A DNA stretch of 64,000 bases from assembly GCA_009829735.1 (NCBI GenBank), contig CM020618.1, positions 10,879,119-10,943,118 of the forward strand, read 5' to 3'. Position numbers and translations under genes: made by a program. The DNA is from Pyropia yezoensis (lineage: Eukaryota; Rhodophyta; Bangiophyceae; Bangiales; Bangiaceae). The notes under the pieces are model-generated. The model saw nothing but the letters and a program-made list of their open reading frames with translations, searched no databases and was not told where the DNA came from. This document shows, piece after piece, positions 20,904 through 31,084 of this stretch; the first letter of the stretch is position 1, and each line of letters opens with the position of its first letter.

Positions 20904-23147
20904 GACGCCACGACAGGGACTCAGCCCCCGTCCAATCACCAAAGCCCCCACTGTTGGAGCCCACACGCACGGACGCAGCAGCGGTTGACGACGCCAAAGG
21001 TTGACGATGGTGGCAGTGCCGGCCAGAGAAAGAAAAATGCCTGCAAGCGCGCCGAAGCAACTATCGGGCGCAGCGGGCTAGCCACGCGGGGACAAAGGGG
21101 GAGGGGGAGAAAGGGGCTAGCAAACGTACAGTCCGACACAGCGTGTTCGCGGCTGGCAGTGGCGTGTTCCACGAGATGCGCAGATGGCGCCGCGTTGGCC
21201 CCCTAGCTAGACACCCCGCGCCGCCTCCACACCAATCCGCCCAACACCGCCGGTCGAGACGGGAATCTCCGCCTCGATACTCGAGAGAAGCCGCCGGGCG
21301 AAATGGACGGCGCCTTTGCCAGCACGCGAGCGCCGCGGGGCGGGGGCACACCGAAGCGTACGACTGCGCCGCCGCCTGCAAGCCGCCCGCACGCCGCCGG
21401 CAAAGTGGGGCCCCACATGCACACGCCACAGATGGGATGGCCGCTCGTGCAGCTTTCTGGCAGCCGAGTGGCATGGACAGGCAGCGTCGCGTGGCAGCTG
21501 GACGCGGTTGCTGCGGCGGGCGTGGGGGTGTGGAAGCCTCCCGTCCGCCAGGACACTTCCAACGAGAGCTCCACTCCAATTGCACGTGTTCTCGTCAAGC
21601 TTGCGGCCAGGATTCGACCAATCGGGGTCAGCCGGGCGACTCCGTGGCCAATGGGCTTTCGAGGGAGGCGACCGGGCAGGTGTCGTGGTGCCTCGGAGAT
21701 CTGGAAGGAGCGGGCCTAGCGAGTTCCACTGGCGAAAATATCCGATGGACATACTGTCAGCTCTTGCAAAGTGCACAGGCCATTTCGCTCTTTACAGTAG
21801 TGTGCGACACTCCATCCGACGAGCAAGCCCGGGCTCCCACCCCAACCCCCCACTCCTCTCGCCCGAGGCGGGTGCAGTACACGCTGTGAACCTCCATTCC
21901 TGTTCGACGAGAGCGCTTAGAAGGGACAGAACACATGCATCAGGAAGGGACGGACAGAAGGGACATAACACATGCACCAGGAAGGTACGGAGAGCCCGGC
22001 ATGGCCCCAGACCAGCCGTCGCTGCCGCCGCCGCCGCTGCCGCCGTTGCCACCGCCTTCCTCATCGATGCGACCCGTGTCCGCTGCTGTCGACGCGTCGC
22101 CCCCTCTTCGCGCCTCGCCCGCTACGTGTTGCAGCGGAAACGGTTGTGGGAGCGGGAGCGGCAACTCGCCCCCGGTCGGGCAGCGGGGCCTGCTAGCAGG
22201 CGCTAGTCACTCGTCCCACCCCTCCCCCCTCCCGCCCCGTCCCAGCGCTGGCTCCCCCGTCCCAACCGCCGCCGCCAACGCTGGTGCCGCTTTTCCCTAC
22301 CCTCCCTCAACTTGCGGTCTTGCTGAAAAGCCTCTTGCCAGTCAAACAAGTCTGCCGGCAGAGAGGACCTGAGCGGTCGTGCTCTCCTCTGAGCCCACGA
22401 AGTGAGCTAGCCCCCGCGGCTCCGCGGCTGCTATACTCTGTAGCTCCCTGCCCGCGAGCGGCCGCCCGCCCGTGCGGTCAGCCCCGTGCGCCCGCCCGCC
22501 CGTCGAATGCGCCCACCCACGCGCGCTACCTGGCCAGATGATTGAGCAGGCGCCCCTGCACTAGGCCACGGGCGCCGGCCACGCCGCAGCGGAGGCGATG
22601 GGCTGATAACATAAAGGCGCCTCGGTCATATCCGCCAATTGTTCTAGAGGCGGACGCCCCTGTTGGTGCACCAGCCCCGCCCGTCATGCCCCGCCCTCCA
22701 CCGGTGGCGGCGGGCGACGGCCATGTCCAGGGCATGTGCGGGCGCTGATGGTCAGGGGTGCTCGCATCGACGCTGTGGACGACCTCGGTAGAAGGGGGAG
22801 TGGGGGACCCTGCTGGTGGCAGGCGGCACGGTGGCCACAGGTTGACCCCCACCAACGGAGAGGCCGGGGTCCCACGGTCGCTCACCCGCCCCGCGGGTGG
22901 ACCAATACAACGGCGGGGGCGCACCGCCTGGCGGCAGCCCGGGCAGTTGTACATCCACGGTGTGTGTTCTTTCGACAGCCGCGGGGCATTGGCGGGCAGC
23001 ACCACCCGGCAGGGCCGGAAGGTAAGATGGTATGCAGTGTCGAGCAGCGCGGGGCCGCAGCAGCAGCAGCAGTTGGGAAGAGCGAGAAAGCTACCGACTG
23101 AGGGTATCGTCACGCACCGGCGTGGCCAGCACCCATGGAGGCCGACC
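20904..23147. other. Long spacer with unresolved short ORFs
   Basis: On the plus strand an ATG at 21303 opens 138 codons (to 21719) with a Trp-containing, non-repetitive C-terminal half, the best candidate for a small gene here. It has no recognisable domain and overlaps other open frames. A further frame near 22010-22206 ends in a basic segment (RLARYVLQRKRLWERERQL) that could be an exon. Splice structure is not resolvable by eye. A 37-bp tandem duplication lies at 21921-21994. Confidence 0.35.
21921..21994. repeat. 37-bp direct tandem duplication
   Basis: Two adjacent 37-bp units, both beginning aagggaca and containing acacatgca; the second differs at several positions. It is a simple local duplication. 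Confidence 0.7.
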
Positions 23148-23995
23148 CTACCCCGACGCGACGCCCCCCCCGCCGATGCTCGCAGCTGTGGGCACCGCCC
23201 CCCCCGCCCCACCCCCCCCCCGGTCCACGCGCCCCACAAACCGCCCATGGAGGACACCCAAGTAGAGAGGCGTCACCCCGCCCCCCCCCGGCCGCACGCA
23301 GCGGGCCACCGAGGACACGAGCCCCCGCAGGCGCCGCGCGGGGTCCCCCAGCACCTCGTCCACCTCCCCCGCGTCGGTCACGTGCGCAATGAGGCTGTAG
23401 GGCATGCGGTACGGGCGCACCGACGGGGGCAGCCGGCCGGCGGCGGCGCGGGCCCATGCGGGGCCCGCCCACAAGAGGCGGAGGAAGGGCGGGACGGGGG
23501 CGTAAAAGGACACCCAGTACCCCCCCCGTGGGGAGTCGTCGCGGGAGACGCCGTCGGGGAAGCCCGGGAGGGGGGGGCCAAAGGGGGTCACCGCCCCCAC
23601 CGTGTCGCCGTCGCCGTCGTCGGCACCACCGCCGCCGCCGCCGCCGCCGCCGCCACCGACGCCAACGGCCACGCGGAGGAGGCGGGAGCCGTACGTCTCG
23701 GCCACCACCACCGACCGCCCGTCGGGGGCGACCGCCACCCCATTGGCAAAATGAAACGAGTAGTTGGTGACGACGGTCACGGCGCCGGCGGCCACGCCCG
23801 CCGCCGCGTCGGCGGTGGGGTGGTAGGCCAGCAGCCGCCCCGACGGGACGCCCGACAGGGCGTCCCGGATAGACGCCTCGAGCGTATCCCCGCCGCCGCC
23901 GGCAACCGCCCCGGGCGGCGCCACGGCGGTGGCGTCGGAAAAGTAGACGACGCCGCTCACGGGGCACACGTCCACGTCGTCGGCAAACGCAATGG

Positions 23996-24035
<40 letters not shown>

Positions 24036-24659
24036 AGCGGCGGCGGCAGCGGCGGCGGCAGTAGCGGCGGCGGCACCGTCCGCGGGCGGGCCGTTGCCCT
24101 GCCCCGCCCCCCCCAGGGGCGGCCGCCCGGGCAGCGGCGCGGCGGCGGCGAGGAGCTGGAGCGGCGGCGCCCCCCCCCCCGCGGGCACCCCCGTCGCCGG
24201 GTCAACCGGGACGCGCAGCAGCCCGCGGGCCGCGTCGGCAATGTACAGCCAGGCGCCGTCGCGGGAAAAGGCGCCGCCGAGGGGGGTGCCGCCAACGCGC
24301 GCAACGAGCTCTGGCGCCGACCCGCCCACACCGTCGACGGGCGTGCCCCCTGCCGGCGGCGGCGGCGGCGGCGGTGGGGGCAGCCGCCACAGCCGCCCCC
24401 GCGCGTCGGCCGTGTAGGGCGTACACGCGGCCGGGTGGAACCAGACGCTCTCCCCCGAGGCGATGAGCCCCGCCCCAATGCGCGACGTCGCGGCGTCGAG
24501 GTTGGCGGCGGCCGTCCAGGCGCCGTCGAGGCGTGCCGCCGCCGCCGGCAGGCGCGGCGGGGGCCCGCCCCGCTCGCCGCCCGCGCCCAGGCGGAGCGCC
24601 ACCACGGCGGTGGCGCCGGTGAGGAAGGCGGCGAGCAGGCGGCCGCCCCCACCCGCCAT
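23148..24659 (-). CDS. Strictosidine synthase-like / APMAP-type six-bladed beta-propeller
   Basis: A 503-residue protein with an N-terminal signal-anchor (LLAAFLTGATAVVALRLGAG, about 7-26). Family blades follow: GESVWFHP and YTADARGRLWRL; LGGAFSRDGAWLYIADAARGL; FADDVDVCPVSGVVYFSDAT; ANGVAVAPDGRSVVVAETYG; GFPDGVSRDDSPRGGYWVSF; and a final YLGVLHGRFVGRVD. FSDAT and the PDGRSVVVAET strand are the most diagnostic. In plants and animals such proteins are ER or plasma-membrane calcium-dependent hydrolase relatives; only a few plant members make strictosidine. Long Ala and Gly inserts between blades are local additions. The ATG at 24659 is chosen because the signal-anchor follows at once. The substrate is unknown. 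Confidence 0.85.
23992..24066. repeat. GCC/GCG trinucleotide run coding poly-Ala
   Basis: About 25 consecutive Ala codons inside the beta-propeller gene. It is likely slippage-prone. Confidence 0.6.
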
Positions 24660-26699
24660 TGACGCGTGTACGGCAGGGGGGGGGGGGGGGGGGGAGGGGG
24701 GGGGGGAGGAGCGAGCAGCGTAAGAGGGGGGCGGTGTTGCCGATGAGCTCACGCGCCGGCCAGCAGCGAGGGTGCCCAGTGCGGGGCTGAGAGGGCGGGC
24801 GGGCGGGTGGGCGGGCGGGTGGCGGGCCCGCGAGAAGCGGCGCCGCTGGCAACTGCGCCGGCGTTTGTATTTACGTGGGGATGACGGCGATGAGCCGCAG
24901 GACGTGGGGGCAGGAAAGGGCGGCCGACCAACCGTGTTTGCATCAACGACCGGGCGACAGGGGCGGGCCGTTGCACGGGGTGAGTTCAGGCGGCACACGA
25001 GGCTGGGCGGGCCCGCGGCGTGGGGCTCGCTCCCCGCCTCGCTGGCTCTGCTCTCCGCCCCCGGGCGAGCCCGCCTCGCATCCATCCTCGGCGCGGCTGC
25101 CACCGCCGCCGTCTGCGTCATGCCGCATCATGGGGGAGCTGACTGGGGGGAGAACCACGTGGCCGGCCGCCCTCGGGCCCTTTTTTTTTCTTTTTGAATC
25201 CTTTCCTCTCCTTTTTCTTACTAGCTAGAGGCCGCGGCGGCGGGGTAGGGGATGTGCATGCCGTCGCGGCGCTTACCGCCAGCCGCCCCGACCTCCCCCT
25301 TCTCCAAGTCGCAGTGGCGGCATTGGCGGTGGCGGTGACGGCGGCGGCGAGGGCGACGGCTGGGGGTGCCGGGCCGCTTGGGTGCCCAAGCGGCGAGCGA
25401 GCCGACAGACCTAAAAATAGGGAAGAGGGTGGGCCGGAGGAGCGCGCGTATGCATAGACTGTACAGTGCTGGTACCTGGTGGTGAAGGAACAAAAAGTTC
25501 GCGGCGTGCCACCGCTGCGCCGCGGGCGGGGTGATGGTGTCGACACCACCCATTCCCCATCCATTCATGCCCCATCCTCTCCCCCCACACGCCCCCTCCC
25601 TATACCCCCCTGCCACTGACACCGCCCCGCCCACCTGGAGCCTACCTAGCCCGCCGACATGACCCCCTCGCCGGCTGTGGAGGCCACGTGACCGCGTAGC
25701 AAACTCGACCACCGACTTCTACCACACTCGCCGCCGCCGCTGCGGGGGGCGCACGGGGAGGAGGACGGCCCACCCGGCGACCACATGCATCTGCTGGTGG
25801 GCAGCAGCGGCCATGCAACGAGACGGACAACAACAACGGGACACGCCGTGTTTTTGCTTGCGAGAAGGAAAAATGATAAACGCCAGACCACAGTCCCAGT
25901 TCGGGGGAGAGCGAAAAATATACACCACCTCCCCCGCCGCTGCGGCCACCGTCACCGCCGCCGTCGGTAGCCTGCCGACCCACCGACGCAACGCCCACAC
26001 CCCGGTCGCACAGCGCCGTGTCCAAAAGGGGGCGGGAGGGGGGGAGCGGGGGGGCACGGCACGGCGTCCATCCTCGCCCTTCCCCACAGACCCGCCGCCG
26101 CACGGCAGACGTCCGTTTGCGTCCCACGAAAAAAGGCCCCGGTGCGCGCGTCCGCCCGCCTTACCCCTCCACAGCCGCCCCCTACGCGCGGCAAGGCCGG
26201 GTGCGACGCCCCCCCGACCGTACACGACGAAACCGATAGCAACGCCCACTGCCCACGCTCTCAACCCCCACCCCCACCCCCACCCTCCCGGCCACCCCTC
26301 CCCCAACACATAAACCCTACGGCATGAGCCCTATCGGCGGGGTCGGCCCCGTCGACTGCGCGCGCGCCGGGGCCACGGGCCCCCGCGCGCGGGCTCGAGC
26401 CGCGCGTGCGCCGCGGGAGCACGGAGAGCCGCCCGCTGCCGCACCCCTTCCCCCGCCCAACAACCCAGTCCCCTTGCACGGCTGCTGCAATGGTCGGTGT
26501 CCACTGCAGCCACCACCCCCCCACCGGCCAGGCCCACCGCCACAACTGCGCCAACGCGCTGCCCCGCCGCACCAACCGCATCCGCTCCGCCTCTGTCGCC
26601 CCACTCCCCCCACCCCCCCCTCACCACACACATTGCCCAATGCCGCCCCGCCCCAATCCCACTAACTCCCCACCGCGGGTTGGCCGTGCGCGCGCGCGC
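24660..26699. other. Spacer of about 2 kb, no supported gene
   Basis: It lies upstream of the propeller gene and downstream of the claudin-like gene, both on the minus strand. It starts with a G-run (24678-24708) and has a T-rich, splice-acceptor-like stretch near 25178-25226. Several overlapping open frames on both strands show only compositional bias. A small spliced gene cannot be excluded. Confidence 0.4.
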
Positions 26700-27395
26700 C
26701 TAGTAGTCTGACGTGGACCCGTAGGCGCTCGAGTCCTTGCGCTGGGCGGTGCTGCTGGCACAGCCGAGGAGGCTTGCCACGATGGCAATCGGCCACCCCG
26801 CAATGACAAGGATAAAGCTCCAGCCGAGGCTGGTAAACGAGTCCACCCCCGGCCCCGAGTACTCGCGCGCGTAAAAGACGGCAAACGCGGTCATCAGGCA
26901 GAGGCCCGCAAAGAAGGTGTGCGCGCCGCCGAGGAGCGACAGGTTGCGTGACAGCACGCAGGTGGCCACAAACAGCAGGGATGAGCCGACAATCAGCACC
27001 ATGGTGCCAATGCAAATGAGCGCCCGTGTCGCCTGGTACGCCGCGCAGTTGGGCAGCAGCCGCACCCGCCGGTCGAGGCACGTCTTGTCCCGCCGGTTGC
27101 GGATCCAACACACGTCCGAGTAGCAGCTGGCGCCAATGTAGGCACACGACACCTCACCTCCAAAGTTGCGCTCCAGGTGGCACCCCACCCACAGCCCGTA
27201 ATGCGATACGTCATAGTTGACCCGCAGGTTGTCCAGCTCCGCGTTGGTCACCACCGGGTTGAGCCGCGTCGACAGCTCGGACAACGACCGCGGGGTGTCC
27301 ACGTCAATCCAGTGGTTGGTCGCCAGGCCCACCGCCGTGAGGACGAGGGCGATAAAGGAGAGCAGCGCCGCGAGGCCCGCCACAAAGTTGACCAT
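26700..27395 (-). CDS. Claudin/PMP22-like four-helix membrane protein
   Basis: A 231-residue protein with four clear membrane segments (about 5-26, 125-147, 155-175 and 190-212). The first extracellular loop carries the superfamily signature: W at 29 (NHW), GLW at 67-69, Cys72 and Cys84. Five or so further cysteines in the loop (91, 96, 106, 117) suggest added disulphides. The order TM1, long loop with W-GLW-C-C, TM2-TM4 and a short polar tail ending SSAYGSTSDY is that of the PMP22/EMP/claudin group, known mainly from animals and fungi (Sur7-like relatives). The loop is longer than in claudins. Role in an alga unknown; a plasma-membrane organiser is a guess. Composition is far less biased than in neighbouring ORFs, so it is a real gene. 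Confidence 0.8.
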   Translation of the reverse strand: MVNFVAGLAALLSFIALVLTAVGLATNHWIDVDTPRSLSELSTRLNPVVTNAELDNLRVNYDVSHYGLWVGCHLERNFGGEVSCAYIGASCYSDVCWIRNRRDKTCLDRRVRLLPNCAAYQATRALICIGTMVLIVGSSLLFVATCVLSRNLSLLGGAHTFFAGLCLMTAFAVFYAREYSGPGVDSFTSLGWSFILVIAGWPIAIVASLLGCASSTAQRKDSSAYGSTSDY

Positions 27396-27825
27396 GGCAG
27401 TGCGCGCGAAGGGGAGTCAACGGGGAGGAAAGAGAGGGGGACGAAAGACGACGGGGGAGGGGGGGGGGGCCCGTTGGGGAGGAACGGGAACGGAATGGAG
27501 ACGGAGAAGCGGGAGGAAAAGGGGGAGGAGGGAGAACCAAACTCCACGGAACCCCACGGCGGCCACGCCGCTCGCCGCTGCTCCCCGTCAACCCCGCCGC
27601 GGACGACGACTGCAACCGCCGGGCCGCGCCGGTGCGTCGCAGTGTCAACGGCAGCGGCGGTGGGCGGCTCCCCCCCCCCCCCCCTCCACCGACAACAAGC
27701 GTCGCGGACAGAGGCAGCGTCGACACCCGACCGGCGCGCGGCGGCGGGTCGCCGTTGGAGGGCAGCCACGTTGTCCGCCACACCCACCCGCCCCCCACCT
27801 CCACAACCCTCCCCCCCTCCCGCAC

Positions 27826-27872
27826 CGCCCCGCCCCGCCCCGCCCCGCCCCGCCCCGCCCCGCTCCGGCCCG
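27826..27872. repeat. CCGCC pentanucleotide repeat
   Basis: About seven perfect cgccc units followed by degenerate ones. Confidence 0.7.
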
Positions 27873-28887
27873 CTCCGCTTCGACCTGCTCCACCACCCCC
27901 CTCACACCCCTCCCCCACGCGGCAGCAACAGCACCACCCGCTACGCCGCCGCCTCCCGCCCCCCCTCGCCGGCCCACCCGCGCCACGCGCCGCGCAACAA
28001 GCGCCACGCCACGCCGCGCTACACCGACAACGACGACCACCACCAGCCCGTCTGCCCCCGCACGGCGGGTGTTGCGTCTACCCACGGGGAGCTGGTCCCC
28101 CACAGCCACCCCGCCGCTGTCGCCGGCCGTCCTCCTCCCGACCACCACCACCCCCGCGCCCCCCGCCCCACCCCCCCCCCCCCGCCAACTTCCCCCACAA
28201 AGCCGTCGCACGCGCCACGCACGCACGTGCAGACAGGCGCTGGCGTCCCCCCAACCCCGCCCGACGGCGCGCGCAGCGGCGGTCCCCGTCGGCGGCGGCG
28301 GCGGCGGAGGCGGCGGTCCCGTCGGCGGCGGTGGCAGCGGCAGGAGCAGCGGCAGCGGTAGCGGCACAAACAACCACAGCCACTACTACCGGCAGGCGGC
28401 GGGGGGGAAGGTGGTGAGTGGTGGGGGGTGAGGTGGGACGGGACGCGGGCGCAGCGGACCGCGTAGGCGGGGGGCGAGGCAAGGGGGCGGGCGGGTGATT
28501 GGGAAGCTGTCAGCGCCGTCCACGGCGGGCCGGTCGGTCTGGTGGCGGCGGAAGGGGGGGGAGGAGGGGGCGGAGGAGGAGGGAGGAGCAGGGGGAACGA
28601 GGGGCGAGGGGGGCGGGCGAGGGAGGGGGGCGGGCGAGGGAGGGGGGGGGGGGGGGGGGGCGGGCAGAAGCGCCGCGCGTCGTCACGATGCGGCCACACC
28701 CAACGGTGTTGATGGGGACGGCGACGACGGGGGGCGGGGAGGAGGGGGAGCAACAGGGGGCGAGAGGGGGGGGGGACTGGAGCGGACAATGACAGCAGCG
28801 GGGGACCGCCGCGGTGGGGGCAGACGGGGGAACGCGCGCGGGGCGGCGGGGGGAGGGCGGCGGCCACCGCTGGCGGCGTGGCCAGCA

Positions 28888-28921
28888 GCAGCGCAGCCCA
28901 GCGCAGCCCAGCGCAGCCCAG
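28888..28921. repeat. 10-bp tandem repeat (gcgcagccca)
   Basis: At least three perfect copies in a row. Confidence 0.7.
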
Positions 28922-29064
28922 CCGCCGGCCGAGCGGGCGGCGACCGCGTAGGCAGCAGCCGCGCGGGCGTGGCGACGGTGGGGGGGGGGAGGGCAGCGCC
29001 CGCGCGCGTGGCGCGACCGCGGCGGCCGGCAGGCAGCGGTCGCTGGTGGGGTGGAGCGCGGGCG

Positions 29065-29145
29065 GCGGGGGGGGGGGGGTGGGCGGTGGGGGGGGGTGGG
29101 CGGTGGGGGGGGGTGGGCGGTGGGGGGGGGGAGGGGGGGGGGGAT
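29065..29145. repeat. G-rich minisatellite, G-quadruplex prone
   Basis: Repeated units of about 16-17 bp (tgggcggt followed by a G-run), then solid G. It has many runs of three or more G, so it has strong potential for four-stranded structure. Confidence 0.7.
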
Positions 29146-31084
29146 GCGGTGGCACGCCCGACAATGAGAGGAGGGGGGGCAGAGCGTGGCTGCCCACGCG
29201 CCGCCGGTGGGCACCCCCCCCCCCCCCCACCCCCCCCCCACCCCAGCCCTGTAATAAAACTGCCGCCGCCGCCAGCAGGCTCGCTCGCTTCTTCCCCCGT
29301 TTGCCCCCCCCCGGCCCCCCCCCTCCGACCCGACCCACCGCGATCGTCCGCAAGCCCCCCTCCGTACGGCGCCGTGGGGACACACGCGCACGGCGGCTGC
29401 CGGGCCTCTGCGGAGCCTTGTCGGCGGCGGGGGGGCACGGGGGGGGGGGGGGGGGGACCAGGGGGCGGCTCCCGGGGGTGTTTGCCCCCAGCCGCCGCCC
29501 CCCCGACCTCGTTCTATCGACTGGTGAAACGGCAACGTGGGCGCAAACGGGAGGCGGTTGAGTGGGGGAGAGAGGAGAGGCGCGGGTGGGGGGGGGGGGA
29601 GGGACGGTTGTGCTTGTGCGCGCGTGTGGTGGTGTGCCCTCTGCAACGGCCAGAGCGAAAAGGAAGAGGATTAAAAAAAAAAAGAGACAAGGGATGGAAA
29701 AAGAGGATCGTGACGACAGAGCCGCCTGCGGGGGGGGACGGGGCGGCGTGCCGTGGGTGAAAATTGGAACGGAGGTACCCCCACTGCAGGAAGCGCGAGG
29801 CGGTGGTGTGGCAGCGGCGCCGGCGCCGGCGGCGACACACCCACCACCCCCACCACCTCTCATCATATATTTTTATATGTTCTCTTCTCTAACGGCCTGT
29901 CAGTTGTGCCTCGACTCGTCCTACAGAGTCTTGCGGCCGCAGGCCGCTGCCAACCACGCCTCGCGGTGGGCAGGGGGGGGATGCGGGGGGGGGGGGTGTG
30001 AAGAGCGGTCGTCGATGGGTGGTGGGGGTGAAGGCTCTCTGTGCCCAACGGCACGCGGGTGGGCGGGGGGTAGGGGGGGAGCGCAGCCACCTTTTCTGAC
30101 GATGCGATCCTTGGCGGTCGCTGATGCTGTATCTAGGACCGGCCCCCCTCCCGCCCCCCCTGGGGGGAGGCGGGCCCCCCAGCCGGGTGGTCAGAGCACG
30201 GGGTCGGGCCCCCTTCCTCCCTCCGTTCCATCAGACGTCCCTGACGGGGGGGGGGGGGGGGGGGGGGGTGCCGCCCCGCCTTGCAGTCGCCGGCGGCAGC
30301 TGCCGGCCGGTGGCAGGGCAATGCGTGTGGGAGGCCGTGCTGCGGGGTGTGCCGCCTGAAGACCGCCGTCGACGCCGGCCACGTCGTGACACGCCAACGT
30401 CACGGGAATGCAAAAAAAAAAAAAAACGGAGTACAGGCGGTGGCGAGGGGAGACGAGTGGGAACACGGGGTGGAGCCCATGCACATCCGCCACTCCCCGC
30501 ATAGATGGCCAGATGCGCCCCACCACCGCCCGTTTTCACCAAATTCGAGAAACCTTGAAATTCGAGTGTCAAATGGCAAAGTAACTACTACAGGAAGATC
30601 ATGGGACTTTGGTGGAGATTTAAGTTCAACTGCGCAGTCAGCAGATAGACGGCTCTCGAGGTGGATCAGTTCCTCAAGATCGACATCCGCATTGCTAGGC
30701 ACGGGAGTGCGTCTGCGTGGTCATCCCCCTCTCCCTCCTCCCCGCCACCGCGTTGGCTACAGTACTCACAGTCGCCTCGCTACAGTACACTCTCGCAGGG
30801 GCGCCGTCTCCCCTGGGAGTGGCATTTGCCCCGACGCGGGCCGGTGCCCGCGCTGTCCCCGCCTACCTATACCCCCCCGCCCGTCACAGTCGCCACGTTA
30901 GCATCGCCCACAGCCGCGGCGGGGGGCCGGCGCAGCCTCGCGGCGCGGTAACAGCACGCCGCTCCCGCCTGCTCGTCGTTCCTCCCCGTCGTCCCCCACC
31001 CCCCGCCGTCCCTTACGCCGCCGCAGCCGCCGCCGCCGCCGACCCGGTGCCCCGCTACCGCTGCCGCCGGCCCACCCCCAAACC

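Larger units (their letters stand above)
27396..31084. other. G/C-homopolymer desert, about 3.7 kb
   Basis: Extended runs of G or C (for example 28640-28660, 29436-29457, 30247-30268), CCGCC pentamers and G-rich minisatellites dominate. Long open frames exist on both strands, but all consist of Pro, Arg, Gly and Ala in mirrored pairs and show no domain. One low-GC island lies at 30520-30700. The right end is probably the promoter and 5' UTR of the hydrolase gene. Confidence 0.5.

Noticed and set aside
22758-24662. 634-codon plus-strand frame
   Set aside because: It is the mirror of the beta-propeller gene on the other strand. Its Arg/Gly/Pro content is what an antisense frame of GC-rich coding sequence gives.
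25221-25712. Minus frame ending HCDLEKGEVGAAGGKRRDG, possible ribosomal-type small protein
   Set aside because: The segment looked basic and gene-like, but no start, splice pattern or family could be supported.
28019-29866. 615-codon minus frame and overlapping 421-codon plus frame
   Set aside because: Both are Pro/Arg or Gly/Ala low-complexity products of the same G/C runs. Neither has a domain or believable start.
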